Source: Clostridia bacterium (GTDB taxonomy: Bacteria; Bacillota; Clostridia; TANB77; CAG-508). From it: a stretch of 64,000 bases of DNA. Within the stretch, counting starts at the first letter, position 1. Each line of letters begins with the position of its first letter. This document shows positions 52,389 to 61,461 of this stretch, one piece after another. The stretch is from the NCBI GenBank assembly GCA_017517685.1, contig JAFWYK010000009.1:1-64000 (forward strand). Direction: 5' to 3'. The notes beneath the pieces were generated by a model. That model was not told where the DNA came from, ran no database searches, and saw only the letters and a list, made by a program, of their open reading frames with translations. The position numbers and the translations under genes were made by a program.

Positions 52389-52526
52389 GATGCTAATATT
52401 TATTTCTAAAGTTATTATAAAATAAAGCTTGTATCAAATCAATCCTCAGGTATATCAACTTATTTAGCCTTAAATATTGATTTTTTAATAAAAAGATATT
52501 AATTTTAAATGTATTAATAATCAATT

Positions 52527-52555
52527 TCTTGACTTTGCTGCTGATATGTATTATA
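52527..52555 (+). promoter_or_regulatory. Promoter of the XRE regulator gene
   Basis: TTGACT, 17 bases, TATAAT, 25 bases from the start codon. Confidence 0.7.
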
Positions 52556-52579
52556 ATCAATTTTGTCGGAGGAGTCAAT

Positions 52580-53080
52580 ATGGAAGAAGAAAAAATTGGT
52601 GAAAGAATCAAAAAAGTTAGAAGTAGTAAAAAATTAACTCAAAAACAATTATCTGAATTGAGCAAAATAGATTCTACTTCAATAAGCAGATATGAAAACG
52701 GAACTCAAATTCCTAATTTGAATACTTTAGCTTACATATCAATTGCTTTAGATACATCTTTAGATTATTTAGTTTTTGGAAATGAACCTAATGTTAATAT
52801 ATCAAAAAAATCAAAAAAAGAAGCAGAAGAAGAAATTTTTGAAAGTTTGGCTACTTTAATAGATAATAAAGTTATAGAGAGTATCAGAACAGGAAATAGA
52901 GAATTTTATATGATTTCTCAGTATTATAAAACTTATGATAATTTTGTAGATAAATATGATTCTTTAGAGCAATTCCAAGGTTTAATTGGTATAAGTTTTA
53001 ATGAAGCAAAGAAGAATCTCATTAAATCTTTTGTTGATATATTAAAAAAAAAAAAAAAAGATAATGAATTGCCATTTTAA
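52580..53080 (+). CDS. XRE-family transcriptional regulator
   Basis: 166 residues. Helix-turn-helix at about 8-60: IGERIKKVRSSKKLTQKQLS then TSISRYENGTQIPNLNTL. The C-terminal 100 residues are helical and probably dimerise. GGAGGAG precedes the start. The last codons include a run of 16 A (53044-53059) encoding five lysines, prone to slippage. Typical of phage- or element-type repressors; near DUF3892 and tRNA genes. Confidence 0.88.
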   Translation: MEEEKIGERIKKVRSSKKLTQKQLSELSKIDSTSISRYENGTQIPNLNTLAYISIALDTSLDYLVFGNEPNVNISKKSKKEAEEEIFESLATLIDNKVIESIRTGNREFYMISQYYKTYDNFVDKYDSLEQFQGLIGISFNEAKKNLIKSFVDILKKKKKDNELPF

Positions 53081-53520
53081 TTTGAACTTAGAAATATATT
53101 GATTAATAGTAATTAAATAAAAAATAATATCTATATAAATTATAGACACTTTTCAAAACTGGTGGGATTAGAAGCTATGGAGATAGTGTGCGTTATATCA
53201 TCAATATAATGAAATAAATTACTTTGCCGCTGTTTCAATAAATATAATAAGGATATATATAAATGTTGTTTAAAATAGCAAAATTATTTTTTTGTTAATG
53301 TCTACAAATAATTCATCAAAAAAAGATTGATTTTAATTGATAAATATATACATACAGAGAAAATAGTTTTTTGTAGACTCTTGTGGTCTCACGTTTACAA
53401 AAAAGTCTACAAAAAATTAAAATTTGAATGATTTTGAATGCATATTTGGAATTTTAAAAAAGTACAAATAATCTTGAAAGCACTTAAAAGAGTGCTTAAA
53501 TAAGCTTGAATACACATAAA
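53081..53520. other. Intergenic region with integrase-arm-like repeats
   Basis: No gene seen in about 440 bases. TTTTTTGTAGACT (53367-53379) and AGTCTACAAAAAA (53404-53416) form a 13-bp inverted repeat, and a third GTCTACAAA lies at 53300. Repeats like these next to tRNA genes resemble arm-type binding sites of tyrosine recombinases. Probably the scar of an element. Confidence 0.4.
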
Positions 53521-53552
53521 AAAGACTTTTAGTAAAAACTAAAAGTCTTTTA
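53521..53552. terminator. Terminator of the tRNA unit
   Basis: AAAGACTTTTAG pairs with CTAAAAGTCTTT; on the minus strand it follows tRNA-Pro. Confidence 0.8.
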
Positions 53553-53556
53553 TTAT

Positions 53557-53632
53557 TGGTCGAGGTGACAGGGATCGAACCTGCGACCTCATGGTCCCAA
53601 ACCACGCGCGCTACCAACTGCGCTACACCTCG
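53557..53632 (-). tRNA. tRNA-Pro (anticodon TGG)
   Basis: 76 bases with encoded CCA. Acceptor CGAGGTG/CACCTCG, D arm GCGC/GCGC with GTTGG, anticodon loop TTTGGGA, T arm GCAGG/CCTGT with TTCGATC. All arms pair. Confidence 0.95.
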
Positions 53633-53640
53633 ATATATAT

Positions 53641-53665
53641 AAAACTCTTCCTTATGGAAGAGTTT

Positions 53666-53666
<1 letters not shown>
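53641..53666. terminator. Hairpin between the two tRNA genes
   Basis: AAAACTCTTCC pairs with GGAAGAGTTTT. On the minus strand it follows tRNA-Arg and could end or process that transcript. Confidence 0.65.
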
Positions 53667-53742
<76 letters not shown>

Positions 53743-53853
53743 ATACGACAGTAATAATATTACCACACGTAAAATGTTTTGTCAACATATTTTTGAAAGT
53801 TTTTTGAAAAAAAGTGTTTTATAGTGTTAATAATTCAAGTAATAGTGCTAAAT

Positions 53854-53882
53854 TTGATTAAATTTACATAAAGTGGTATAAT
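53854..53882 (+). promoter_or_regulatory. Promoter of the gene at 53947
   Basis: TTGATT, 17 bases, TATAAT with TGG just before the -10 box. Confidence 0.75.
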
Positions 53883-53946
53883 ATCATCATGGAATTTTGG
53901 TAAAAGGGGATAATTCCATAAATAATAAAAAGGAAGAGGGAATGCA

Positions 53947-54684
53947 ATGAATATTGTACCTGATCATGTAAAGCAACTTGTTGACCGGTTAGTGGCAGAA
54001 TATGAGAAAGCTTATGAGGCTGGAGATATATTCTATACAAGGGTAACTGTTGGAGACAAGGTCTACAATGGAAGAGAAACAACGAAGTACTATTTGGATT
54101 CTGTGAAAGACTTCAGAAAGAGTCTGGATACTGAAGAAGGACTGTTATTTAAGGGGGATGCAAAAGAGGTAATCAAGAATATCTACTATATGATCATCCA
54201 TTACTATGAACAGATTAGCTATGATGCTATTTGTCGTGTAAAAAATGTGGTCGAATGCCAGGGACAACTTTATACAGCGCTTAGAAAAGCAAAGAAGGTT
54301 GAAGGTCTCATGGCAGATGCAGAAAGCATGCTTCAGTTTATCGACACTGCATCGTATTCCAGCTGGGGACAGATGGATGCGTATGTAGATAGGAGAAAGT
54401 TTGTGCTCGTTAAGACGAAAGAAAAGTTCGAAGCTATTCTTAAGTCTAGTGATGCTGAGGAACTTACTCCGGGGACTATTAAACCTTTCCTTAAAATTCG
54501 AGTAGCATTCGAAGAAATCTCTGAGCGAGAACTTTATAAGAAGAGAAACATTTTAAGAAAGTATCTTGCTTTTTGGCACAAGTATGGTAAATCTGAACAG
54601 GCAGATGAATATTTCAAGATTCTCAATCTTTGGAATGGAATTGCTCGAACAGCTACTTACTATGTGTATGTTCCCAACAATTAA
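53947..54684 (+). CDS. Unknown helical protein, GC-richer coding sequence
   Basis: 245 residues, nearly all helical, many Tyr and charged residues, no signal or membrane segment. Starts MNIVPDHVKQLVDRLVAEYE. AGGAAGAGGG precedes the ATG. Codon use is moderately GC-rich compared with neighbours, and the gene is an isolated unit with its own promoter and a GC-rich terminator. No family recognised. Confidence 0.75.
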   Translation: MNIVPDHVKQLVDRLVAEYEKAYEAGDIFYTRVTVGDKVYNGRETTKYYLDSVKDFRKSLDTEEGLLFKGDAKEVIKNIYYMIIHYYEQISYDAICRVKNVVECQGQLYTALRKAKKVEGLMADAESMLQFIDTASYSSWGQMDAYVDRRKFVLVKTKEKFEAILKSSDAEELTPGTIKPFLKIRVAFEEISERELYKKRNILRKYLAFWHKYGKSEQADEYFKILNLWNGIARTATYYVYVPNN

Positions 54685-54707
54685 ATAATGATATCCCCAA
54701 AGAACAA

Positions 54708-54746
54708 AAACGGAGCCTGGCAGACTGCTGGGCTCCGTTTCGTTTG
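54708..54746. terminator. Bidirectional GC-rich terminator
   Basis: AAACGGAGCC pairs with GGCTCCGTTT (54731-54740); serves the genes at 53947 (plus) and 54780 (minus). Confidence 0.82.
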
Positions 54747-54779
54747 TTTATAAGGGTTTAGCCAAAGGGGATACTTTCT

Positions 54780-54884
54780 TTACAAGAAGAATTCCGGATA
54801 AAAGCACATCGTGCAACCGGACAGTATGCAAGAAAGTAGGCCTACGAAAGTGGCGACGACAACGATGTAAATACATTTTTTCAT
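54780..54884 (-). CDS. 34-residue lipoprotein
   Basis: MKKCIYIVVVATFVGLLSCI then LSGCTMCFYPEFFL. The lipobox LSGC follows a short basic start and a hydrophobic core, so the mature part would be only about 11 residues, C-T-M-C-F-Y-P-E-F-F-L. AAAGGAGTG precedes the ATG; a 17-spaced promoter lies upstream and a terminator downstream. GC-rich codons like the other isolated genes. Not a known family. Confidence 0.65.
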   Translation of the reverse strand: MKKCIYIVVVATFVGLLSCILSGCTMCFYPEFFL

Positions 54885-54962
54885 AAACACTCCTTTAATC
54901 CTTATGGGGCTATATAGTTACATTTTGCAGCTAAATAGCAATGTCATATAAACGTCTTTATT

Positions 54963-54991
54963 ATTATAACATATAATTTACATAATATCAA
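54963..54991 (-). promoter_or_regulatory. Promoter of the 34-residue lipoprotein gene
   Basis: Minus strand TTGATA, 17 bases, TATAAT. Confidence 0.65.
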
Positions 54992-55054
54992 ATATCAAAA
55001 ACAAGAGAAATGGCGAAAACCGTTGAAAATACTGAAAAATATTAGTTAAAATAA

Positions 55055-55083
55055 TTGAAAATTATGTTAAATTATGATATAAT
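55055..55083 (+). promoter_or_regulatory. Promoter of the gene at 55145
   Basis: TTGAAA, 17 bases, TATAAT. Confidence 0.7.
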
Positions 55084-55144
55084 ATAAGTGGTAATCCATA
55101 TACCAGTAAAACTATATCTATATACACAAGGAGAGAAGAACATT

Positions 55145-55876
55145 ATGGAAAAAAAGATCATTAGTTTTGACGCTGCAAAGGAACTTACCCGCAAGGTATT
55201 TGAGGTATCCGCACCGGCTGTGCCTATGGTGAAGCTGCCTATGGACAACATTGTTTTCGGTAAATTGGGAGATATTCCTCTGCTGGAGATGCTCCTTAAC
55301 CTGAACGTTGTTACTAAGGAGCACCTTAAGGGCACTGTGTACGACAAGAAGCTTTTCCACATGGTGATGCGAATCATCAATGGCAAGCTGCTTATGCGTG
55401 GCCAGGATATGGTAGAGAGACCCGATGCGTATGCATGGCATGTCAGCAAAGTGTTGAAGGAAAAGAACAAGAGAAAGATTGGTTTCCAGTCTGTCGAAGG
55501 TGCCTTTGCTTACGCTGAAGTTCTCGGAACCATGCCTGATCCCCATCATAAGGAACTGTTTACCAACATGCTGGTGGAACTGAAGCACGACCTTCTGCTT
55601 GTCCATACTGACGCCGAGGACCGTATGGTTATCGTTGTTACAGAGGACATGATCACGAAGCATGGTCTCACTTACGTGGCTAACAGCTACGATATTGAGT
55701 GGCCTGATGAGAATGCAACCGGCGTTGAGCTTACCCCTGTAAAGGTTGGTGATGCGCTTGTCGTTGAGAACATGTCTTTCGGCCCTGCCGTGTACGTTGT
55801 TCAGAAAGAAGAGTATGAGCTTACTCATGCAACTCCTGAGGAGTACGCAGAATCTCAGGTATCTGCAGCAAAGTAA
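55145..55876 (+). CDS. Unknown protein, GC-rich coding sequence
   Basis: 243 residues, cytoplasmic, helical N-terminal two thirds and a beta-rich end (GDALVVENMSFGPAVYVVQK). AAGGAGAGAAG precedes the ATG. Strongly GC-biased codons (CTG, AAG, GTG, CGT/CGC) unlike the neighbouring AT-rich genes. Own promoter and terminator. No family recognised. Confidence 0.78.
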   Translation: MEKKIISFDAAKELTRKVFEVSAPAVPMVKLPMDNIVFGKLGDIPLLEMLLNLNVVTKEHLKGTVYDKKLFHMVMRIINGKLLMRGQDMVERPDAYAWHVSKVLKEKNKRKIGFQSVEGAFAYAEVLGTMPDPHHKELFTNMLVELKHDLLLVHTDAEDRMVIVVTEDMITKHGLTYVANSYDIEWPDENATGVELTPVKVGDALVVENMSFGPAVYVVQKEEYELTHATPEEYAESQVSAAK

Positions 55877-55912
55877 CTGGTACAAATTTGATTAATTGAA
55901 TCAAGCAAATGT

Positions 55913-55946
55913 GAGGCGTCCCTAAAAAGATGCCTCCTTTTGTTTT
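55913..55946 (+). terminator. Terminator of the gene at 55145
   Basis: GAGGCGTC pairs with GATGCCTC (55929-55936), then T-rich. Confidence 0.75.
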
Positions 55947-56011
55947 TTATGATAGAAATAATAATAATATGTGATATAATATTATATATAAATTTTGAAA
56001 GGAAATTTAAT

Positions 56012-57085
56012 ATGATAGAAGATAGTAATGAAGATCCAATAAAAGATGGAGAAGAAGTAGTTAAAAAAGGAAATATTAAATCTATTTTTTATTTTTTAAT
56101 AGGTTTTGTAATTATATTATTAGTAGCACTAATGATTGTGATGAATGAATTACAAGAACAATTAGAAACAACGAAGTCTATTAATGATTATAATTATTAT
56201 GAAAATGTAGATGTAGTAGAAGAAATTATCGAACAAGAAGAGAAACCAGAAGAAGTTATAGAAGATAATATACAAGAGGAACCAATTGAAAATAACGAAC
56301 CAGAGCCAATGAGAATTTATACTTTTGAAGAATTTGATAATGAAACAAATCCAGATTTTTATAGTGTAATTAGACTTAACGGTATTGATTATGATTCGTA
56401 TTTAATGTATGTGTTAGATATTCCAAGAAAGACTTTTATAAGTCTTCATGAAAAACTTAAATTAAATGCTGTATTTGGAGAATCAGATTGGTATGAATAC
56501 CATAATAAGTATTGTACTACACCATCACTTTATGGTGATTCTGCTGGATATTTTTGGATAGAATCTAATTATGAACAATATGGATATAAATATTTTAATA
56601 ATAATTATATTGAAAAAGTAAAATATTCTGAGCCTATTACATTTAAAGCGACAGTTACACATGAATTAACTTGTAACTTAGAAAATTATGATTTTGACAA
56701 AGATTATTCAATGGAAGAATATACAAAATTTCAATATGATTATGCTAGAGATTTAATTCATTATAGCTTTGATGGATATAAAGGAACAGATGGATATTAT
56801 AGAGTTAATGGTATGTCAATTTTAAATGGGAATGATGAAAATTGGGAAGACTATGGTAGAGCTAAAAAGATTAAAGTTACAGTAGAAGGAAAAGAATACA
56901 TATTTGAACTTGAAGACAGTAAAGAGATACAATTATTCGATATAGGATATACGCAAAATACAATTGAAAAACCAATTGAAATTAAAGTAGAAGTTTTAGA
57001 AGCATACCCTGGTTTAATATCAAACGATGTATATATTTATGATATTAGATTTGGATTTGATACATCGATAATGCTTGGAAGATAG
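56012..57085 (+). CDS. Membrane-anchored surface protein of unknown function
   Basis: 357 residues. A cytoplasmic stretch of about 23, one membrane helix (about 24-46), an acidic Glu/Pro-rich linker (EEIIEQEEKPEEVIEDNIQE), then an external domain whose end (YIFELEDSKEIQLFDIGY, then IKVEVLEAYPG) looks like the jelly-roll part of carbohydrate-binding discoidin-like domains. AAAGGAAAT precedes the start. Terminator follows. Assigned loosely. Confidence 0.65.
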   Translation: MIEDSNEDPIKDGEEVVKKGNIKSIFYFLIGFVIILLVALMIVMNELQEQLETTKSINDYNYYENVDVVEEIIEQEEKPEEVIEDNIQEEPIENNEPEPMRIYTFEEFDNETNPDFYSVIRLNGIDYDSYLMYVLDIPRKTFISLHEKLKLNAVFGESDWYEYHNKYCTTPSLYGDSAGYFWIESNYEQYGYKYFNNNYIEKVKYSEPITFKATVTHELTCNLENYDFDKDYSMEEYTKFQYDYARDLIHYSFDGYKGTDGYYRVNGMSILNGNDENWEDYGRAKKIKVTVEGKEYIFELEDSKEIQLFDIGYTQNTIEKPIEIKVEVLEAYPGLISNDVYIYDIRFGFDTSIMLGR

Positions 57086-57093
57086 AAATATTT

Positions 57094-57118
57094 AAAGACG
57101 CTATAAGCGTCTTTTTTT
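57094..57118 (+). terminator. Terminator of the gene at 56012
   Basis: AAAGACGCT pairs with AGCGTCTTT, then T-run. Further on, AGTATATAGA/TCTATATACT (about 57196-57222) forms a hairpin of unknown role. Confidence 0.85.
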
Positions 57119-57280
57119 ATATATTTTGTTACCTTTTATGTGTTTTTTACCACTATAGAAAATGACTGAAATTATATAAGTAAACACGAGGTTTAGTATA
57201 TAGATTTTTTGTCTATATACTTAATTATATTATAAATTTGTCTGAAAACAAAGGAATCTAGGGTTCTAAGTCATAAAATG

Positions 57281-57308
57281 AAAAAACTCCCTCCGAAGTG
57301 GAGAGAGC
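57281..57308 (-). terminator. Terminator of the gene at 57337
   Basis: On the minus strand CTCTCTCC pairs with GGAGGGAG, then TTTTTT. Confidence 0.82.
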
Positions 57309-57336
57309 AAAGCGAATATCGCTTTTGGCAAACAGG

Positions 57337-57780
57337 TTAGAGACTGACATAAAGACCAGCGCCATCAATGAAACGCCAAAACTTTTTGAAAGTCAAAAAC
57401 TCCTCAAACACAGTTACCCAACCGATTTTATCGGTAACAAATGCGATGCTCTTATCGTCCCATGCCACAAGAATGTGGTTATTGTTACGAAGGTCGCGGC
57501 GCATGAGTTCGAAACTTGTAAGGTCGGGGAGCCAGATGTTGCGGGGAGTTCCCAGTGCGATAACACTGAAACCGGGATACTTAACAGTCTTAACCTTAGC
57601 ATCTTTTTCAGGTGCGAATCCCTTGGTGTGGTCTTCGCAGTAAGCGTAGTGCATCATGATGGACTTGAGTCTGATAAGATCAAACTCGCCGTCGCTGGTC
57701 ATGTTGAACTCTGCGCTTATCTGATAGTCAGAAAGACGCTTGTAGTACTGGGGATGCGAGGACTGGTAAGTGATTGCCAT
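57337..57780 (-). CDS. Unknown protein, GC-rich coding sequence
   Basis: 147 residues, cytoplasmic, mixed alpha/beta with many aromatic residues (YPGFSVIALGTPRNIWLP, then KIGWVTVFEEF). TAGGAGGTT precedes the start. GC-rich codons unlike its neighbours; isolated with own promoter and terminator. No family recognised. Next to the left repeat of the retron island. Confidence 0.75.
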   Translation of the reverse strand: MAITYQSSHPQYYKRLSDYQISAEFNMTSDGEFDLIRLKSIMMHYAYCEDHTKGFAPEKDAKVKTVKYPGFSVIALGTPRNIWLPDLTSFELMRRDLRNNNHILVAWDDKSIAFVTDKIGWVTVFEEFLTFKKFWRFIDGAGLYVSL

Positions 57781-57863
57781 GTGATTAACCTCCTAAAATT
57801 ATTTTGCTTGGGATATACCGAGGTTACCATGAAAATGACTTTTAAAAGTCAAATCCATAGATT

Positions 57864-57892
57864 ATTATACCACTGTTGACATAATTTTGCAA
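57864..57892 (-). promoter_or_regulatory. Promoter of the gene at 57337
   Basis: Minus strand TTGCAA, 17 bases, TATAAT with TGG just before the -10 box. Confidence 0.7.
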
Positions 57893-57985
57893 TATTGAAT
57901 GAAATTACTAGAAAAATTAGGTTAAAATATAAGCATGGTTGAAAATATAGAAATGCTTGTTTGAATAAAATATGCAAGATTTTAT

Positions 57986-58040
57986 AAAAAAGAAAAAGTC
58001 CCTTGAAAAAGGGACTTAATGGTGTACCCATACGGTAGAT
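57986..58040 (+). repeat. Left 55-bp direct repeat flanking the retron island
   Basis: Matches 63343-63397 with two differences. It contains the hairpin AAGTCCC/GGGACTT and then ACCCATACGGTAGAT. Read on the minus strand it gives TGGGT(A/G)CACCA followed by a hairpin and T-run, like the end of a tRNA-Arg gene with its terminator. Confidence 0.75.
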
Positions 58041-58227
58041 GACCTTGATATTTCAAAGAAAAAATGGATTTTGGGGTTGAATTTGGGAATATAATAATTG
58101 ATTTTAAGTTGGTTTGAAATATAAATAATTTTTTTGATAAAATTTATAAAAAGTGTTACCTTTTTGCAAATTTTATCAATATATAAGTATAAGATATCTT
58201 GAATATAAAAAGGAGTTTAGATCTAAA

Positions 58228-58776
58228 TTGAAAAGTAAAATTGAAAAATACAAAAATAATCAAAAATTAGATTTAGAAAAGATTATAGACGAATATAGTG
58301 GCTATGTTTATTCTATTATAAAAAATATGACAAATGAATATTTATCAAATGAAGATGTTGAAGAAATAATATCAGATACATTTTTTATACTATGGAAAAA
58401 TACAGAAAAATTAGATGATGATAGAATTTTAAGTTCATATATAGCAGGAATAACCAAAAATCTAGTAAAAGAAAAAAGTAGAGTAATAAAAATAAATTAT
58501 GATATTTCTGAGTACGAAAATATCATACAAGATAATGAAAAAGTTGATATGATTTGTGAGCAAAGAGAAAAAATAAATATTTTAGAGAAAACAGTAAAAC
58601 ATTTAAAAGATGATGATATATCAATTTTTAATTTATATTACTATTCTTCAATGAAAATATCGGAAATATCGAAAGCATTAAATATTTCGGATTTTAATGT
58701 GAAAATGAGATTACATAGAATACGAAAGAAAATAAAAAAAGAATTTTCGAAAGGAGGGTATAGTGATGATAAATAA
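58228..58776 (+). CDS. ECF-type RNA polymerase sigma factor
   Basis: 182 residues from the TTG at 58228; the open frame extends upstream to 58153. Region 2: YVYSIIKNMTNEYLSNEDVEEI then DTFFILWKN; region 4: DDISIFNLYYYSSMKISEIS then VKMRLHRIRKKIKKEF. AAAGGAG lies twelve bases before the TTG, so the start is uncertain. Directs RNA polymerase to stress or surface promoters, held by the protein encoded next. Confidence 0.85.
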   Translation: MKSKIEKYKNNQKLDLEKIIDEYSGYVYSIIKNMTNEYLSNEDVEEIISDTFFILWKNTEKLDDDRILSSYIAGITKNLVKEKSRVIKINYDISEYENIIQDNEKVDMICEQREKINILEKTVKHLKDDDISIFNLYYYSSMKISEISKALNISDFNVKMRLHRIRKKIKKEFSKGGYSDDK

Positions 58777-60124
58777 AGAAAAAATATTTGAAAATGTTAA
58801 ATTAAAAATTTCTATATCCAATTTTGACGAGGAGGAAAACATAGAAATGAAGAAAAACAATAAAAATATATTTAAAATTGCAACTGTGGCTTGCTGTTTG
58901 TTAATATTAACAACAGGTATAACTTTTGCTAAAGACATAGAAAAAATTATAAAATATTACTTTGGAGATGAAAGAATTACAAAAGCTGCAGAACAAGGAT
59001 ATGTTGAAGATGTCAATATGAATATGATAAATACAGATACTACACTTTCAAAAGATGAAACAGAAATTGTTGTTGAAAATATAAATGTAAGTGGAAAAAT
59101 TGATGAATTTTTAATGGATGATATTAATTTAAGTACAAATTTTTCTTTTATATTTGATGAAAAAATAAAAGAATATTTTGATTTAAATAATTTACAGAGA
59201 ATATATTTTACAGATTTAATTATTTTAGATGAAGAAAATAGAATTGTGGCTACAAGTTGTTTAAAACCTGATTTTGAAGAGAAATGTATAGAATATAATT
59301 TGAATTATGAATTTGAGAAACTTTCATCAAAAATGCCAATACTAAATACTTCAGTAATTAGTATTGATAAAGACAACAATTTAGTAAAATGCAATATTAA
59401 TTGTAATTCTTCAAACGAATTTTTTGAAAATTCTAAAGAATTGACATATATATTTACAAAAATAAGATTAGAGAAATATGAAGAATATACAGGACAGGAT
59501 ATTAATAATGGAGAATATTTGAAATGTGATAAAGTAAATCTTATAGGAGATTGGAAACTTAATGTAAAAGTTCCAGAGAAAATGTACAATAGAGAAAAAT
59601 CAGAGTATATAGTTGTTGGAGATGTTCACCCAGATATTAAAGTTTCTTATGTAAGGTGTTCTGAAAGTGGTTTTAAATTTAAAGCATGGTTGTTAAATTA
59701 TAAACAACCAGATCTTATCAATCGACCTTTACAGAAAGAATATATGAGAATAGAAGAATTAGTAAATAAAGGAGAAATGACTTGGGAAGAGGGAAATAAA
59801 TTAATTTCTGAATTTTATAATAAAGAAGAAAATAAAATTGCAGAAAAAGAATGGCAGAGAGAAAATGAAGCGATAACAAGAGATTATATGAACTTTGATG
59901 AAAATGAGGAAAGGAGTATAGATAAGATTACACATATAACAGATTCTAATGGAAATAAATATAAAACTGAAAGTAGTTCTATAGCGTGTGTTGATATAGA
60001 ACAAAACTTATATGAATTTACAGCAGATTTTGATCTAACAAAATATAATGCAACAGACAAATTAATAGTTACATTGATTTATTATGGAGAACCAGTAAAT
60101 ATAGAATTAGAAAGAATTAAATAA
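58766..60124 (+). CDS. DUF4179-like anti-sigma membrane protein
   Basis: 452 residues. A short cytoplasmic part (about 1-30), one membrane helix at about 36-54 (FKIATVACCLLILTTGITFA), and a long external domain. Overlaps the sigma gene by 11 bases, the usual pairing for ECF sigma and anti-sigma. AAAGGAGGG precedes ATG 58766; a GTG at 58763 is also possible. The external domain likely senses an unknown signal and releases the sigma factor. Confidence 0.75.
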   Translation: MINKEKIFENVKLKISISNFDEEENIEMKKNNKNIFKIATVACCLLILTTGITFAKDIEKIIKYYFGDERITKAAEQGYVEDVNMNMINTDTTLSKDETEIVVENINVSGKIDEFLMDDINLSTNFSFIFDEKIKEYFDLNNLQRIYFTDLIILDEENRIVATSCLKPDFEEKCIEYNLNYEFEKLSSKMPILNTSVISIDKDNNLVKCNINCNSSNEFFENSKELTYIFTKIRLEKYEEYTGQDINNGEYLKCDKVNLIGDWKLNVKVPEKMYNREKSEYIVVGDVHPDIKVSYVRCSESGFKFKAWLLNYKQPDLINRPLQKEYMRIEELVNKGEMTWEEGNKLISEFYNKEENKIAEKEWQRENEAITRDYMNFDENEERSIDKITHITDSNGNKYKTESSSIACVDIEQNLYEFTADFDLTKYNATDKLIVTLIYYGEPVNIELERIK

Positions 60125-60224
60125 TATAAAATATAGATACTAAAAGAATAGTTTCTAATTTGGATGTCGGTTGGTTTGATGGTTACTATAAATAAAACGC
60201 AGTATGTTTAAATAAAATGAAAAC

Positions 60225-60266
60225 AGAGTATTAGTTAATCCTGGTGAGATGCTAATACTCTTTTTA
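60225..60266 (+). terminator. Terminator of the sigma/anti-sigma pair
   Basis: AGAGTATTAG pairs with CTAATACTCT (60252-60261), then T-run. The rest of the 330-base gap up to the retron shows nothing I recognise. Confidence 0.75.
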
Positions 60267-60453
60267 TTATAGAGCCTTATTAAAAATTACTACTTTTTAA
60301 TTCTTTGAAGCTCTGACCGACACAGTTCAAAGTTTTATGAGCGTCTGTTATCTTTCTTAAAGAAAGTTTAAATAATTTTAATTTTATAAAATATAAGAAA
60401 GTTGTAGGGCAAGAAAAAATAAAAATTGTTTTATAAAAAAAGAATTAAATTAG

Positions 60454-61461
60454 TTGTATGTGAAAGATTTTTATGATATATATGTTTATGATAGTATAAT
60501 AAGTTATTTAGGCAATAATAAAATTAATGGTATAAAGGTTGAGTTAATGGAAGAAGAAATAAATGAACAAGTAAGATATGATTGCATTAACCGTTGGGAA
60601 AATGATGAAAAAAGTGAAAATTTTAATCAAAAATATAATGAATGGATAAAAACTATACCTTTAGAAAATAGAGAGTTAATATATAAATTATTAGAAAAAT
60701 TTAATTATTATGGACATGTGAGTGTTAATACTTATTTTAAAAAACTTTATTTAAATATTGTTGAAAAATACAATATAGATAATAATGAAACAATGTATAC
60801 TTTTATAAAGAAAAATGATAGTAGTTTTAATAGTTCAATGGGATATGCTTATGAATTTATGCGAATTAATAAAATAAGTGCTAAAAATAGTGTTCTAGAG
60901 TTACGAGACTTAAAAAGTAAAGAAATAGAACAAATAAAAAATATAGTCTTAATAGATGATTATAGTGGTTCTGGAAATTCAATAATAAAATATATAAAGA
61001 AATATAATGATATATTTAGTGAAAAAAATGTGTATATATTATTAGTCTCAATGTCTGAAAATGCGGATAGACATATTATTGAAGAACTAAAAGAATATAA
61101 AATAAATATAATTTTTGAAGTAATGAATATTGAAAAAAAAGCTTTTTCAGATGTGAATTTTTGTAAAGAGGAAATTAGTAGAAGAAAAGAAGAGTTTGAA
61201 TTAATATCAAGAGCTAAAAAAATACCAAATTATATTTTTGGAAGATATAATACTGAAGCTTTAATTTCGTTTTATAATAATACGCCCAATAATACATTAA
61301 ATTTATTTTGGGAAAAAACATCTCAAAATGACCCATTATTTCCAAGAGATATAAACTCGTCTCCGGATTGGAGAATGATTAAGAAAGAAAAAGAAAATAG
61401 AAAATTGCAAAATCTTAATAATACTAAGATTTTAGTAAAAAGTGTGAATAAAGATGGATGA
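60454..61461 (+). CDS. Retron-associated phosphoribosyltransferase-like effector
   Basis: 335 residues from TTG 60454, the first possible start after a stop; the nearest ATG is 60548, and no clear ribosome site decides. VLIDDYSGSGNSIIKYI at about 166 is the PRPP-binding loop of type I phosphoribosyltransferases. The second part ends YIFGRYNTEALISFYNN. Retrons classed as type III pair a phosphoribosyltransferase and a winged-helix protein with the reverse transcriptase; gene order here agrees. Probable toxic effector released when the retron DNA is disturbed. Confidence 0.75.
   Translation: MYVKDFYDIYVYDSIISYLGNNKINGIKVELMEEEINEQVRYDCINRWENDEKSENFNQKYNEWIKTIPLENRELIYKLLEKFNYYGHVSVNTYFKKLYLNIVEKYNIDNNETMYTFIKKNDSSFNSSMGYAYEFMRINKISAKNSVLELRDLKSKEIEQIKNIVLIDDYSGSGNSIIKYIKKYNDIFSEKNVYILLVSMSENADRHIIEELKEYKINIIFEVMNIEKKAFSDVNFCKEEISRRKEEFELISRAKKIPNYIFGRYNTEALISFYNNTPNNTLNLFWEKTSQNDPLFPRDINSSPDWRMIKKEKENRKLQNLNNTKILVKSVNKDG

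Noticed and set aside
53141..53230. A GC-richer stretch near 53160 resembling a coding fragment
   Set aside because: The frame is short and stops quickly; no family match could be argued.
55118..55885. A 255-codon minus-strand frame opposite the gene at 55145
   Set aside because: The plus-strand frame has promoter, ribosome site and terminator; the minus frame has none.
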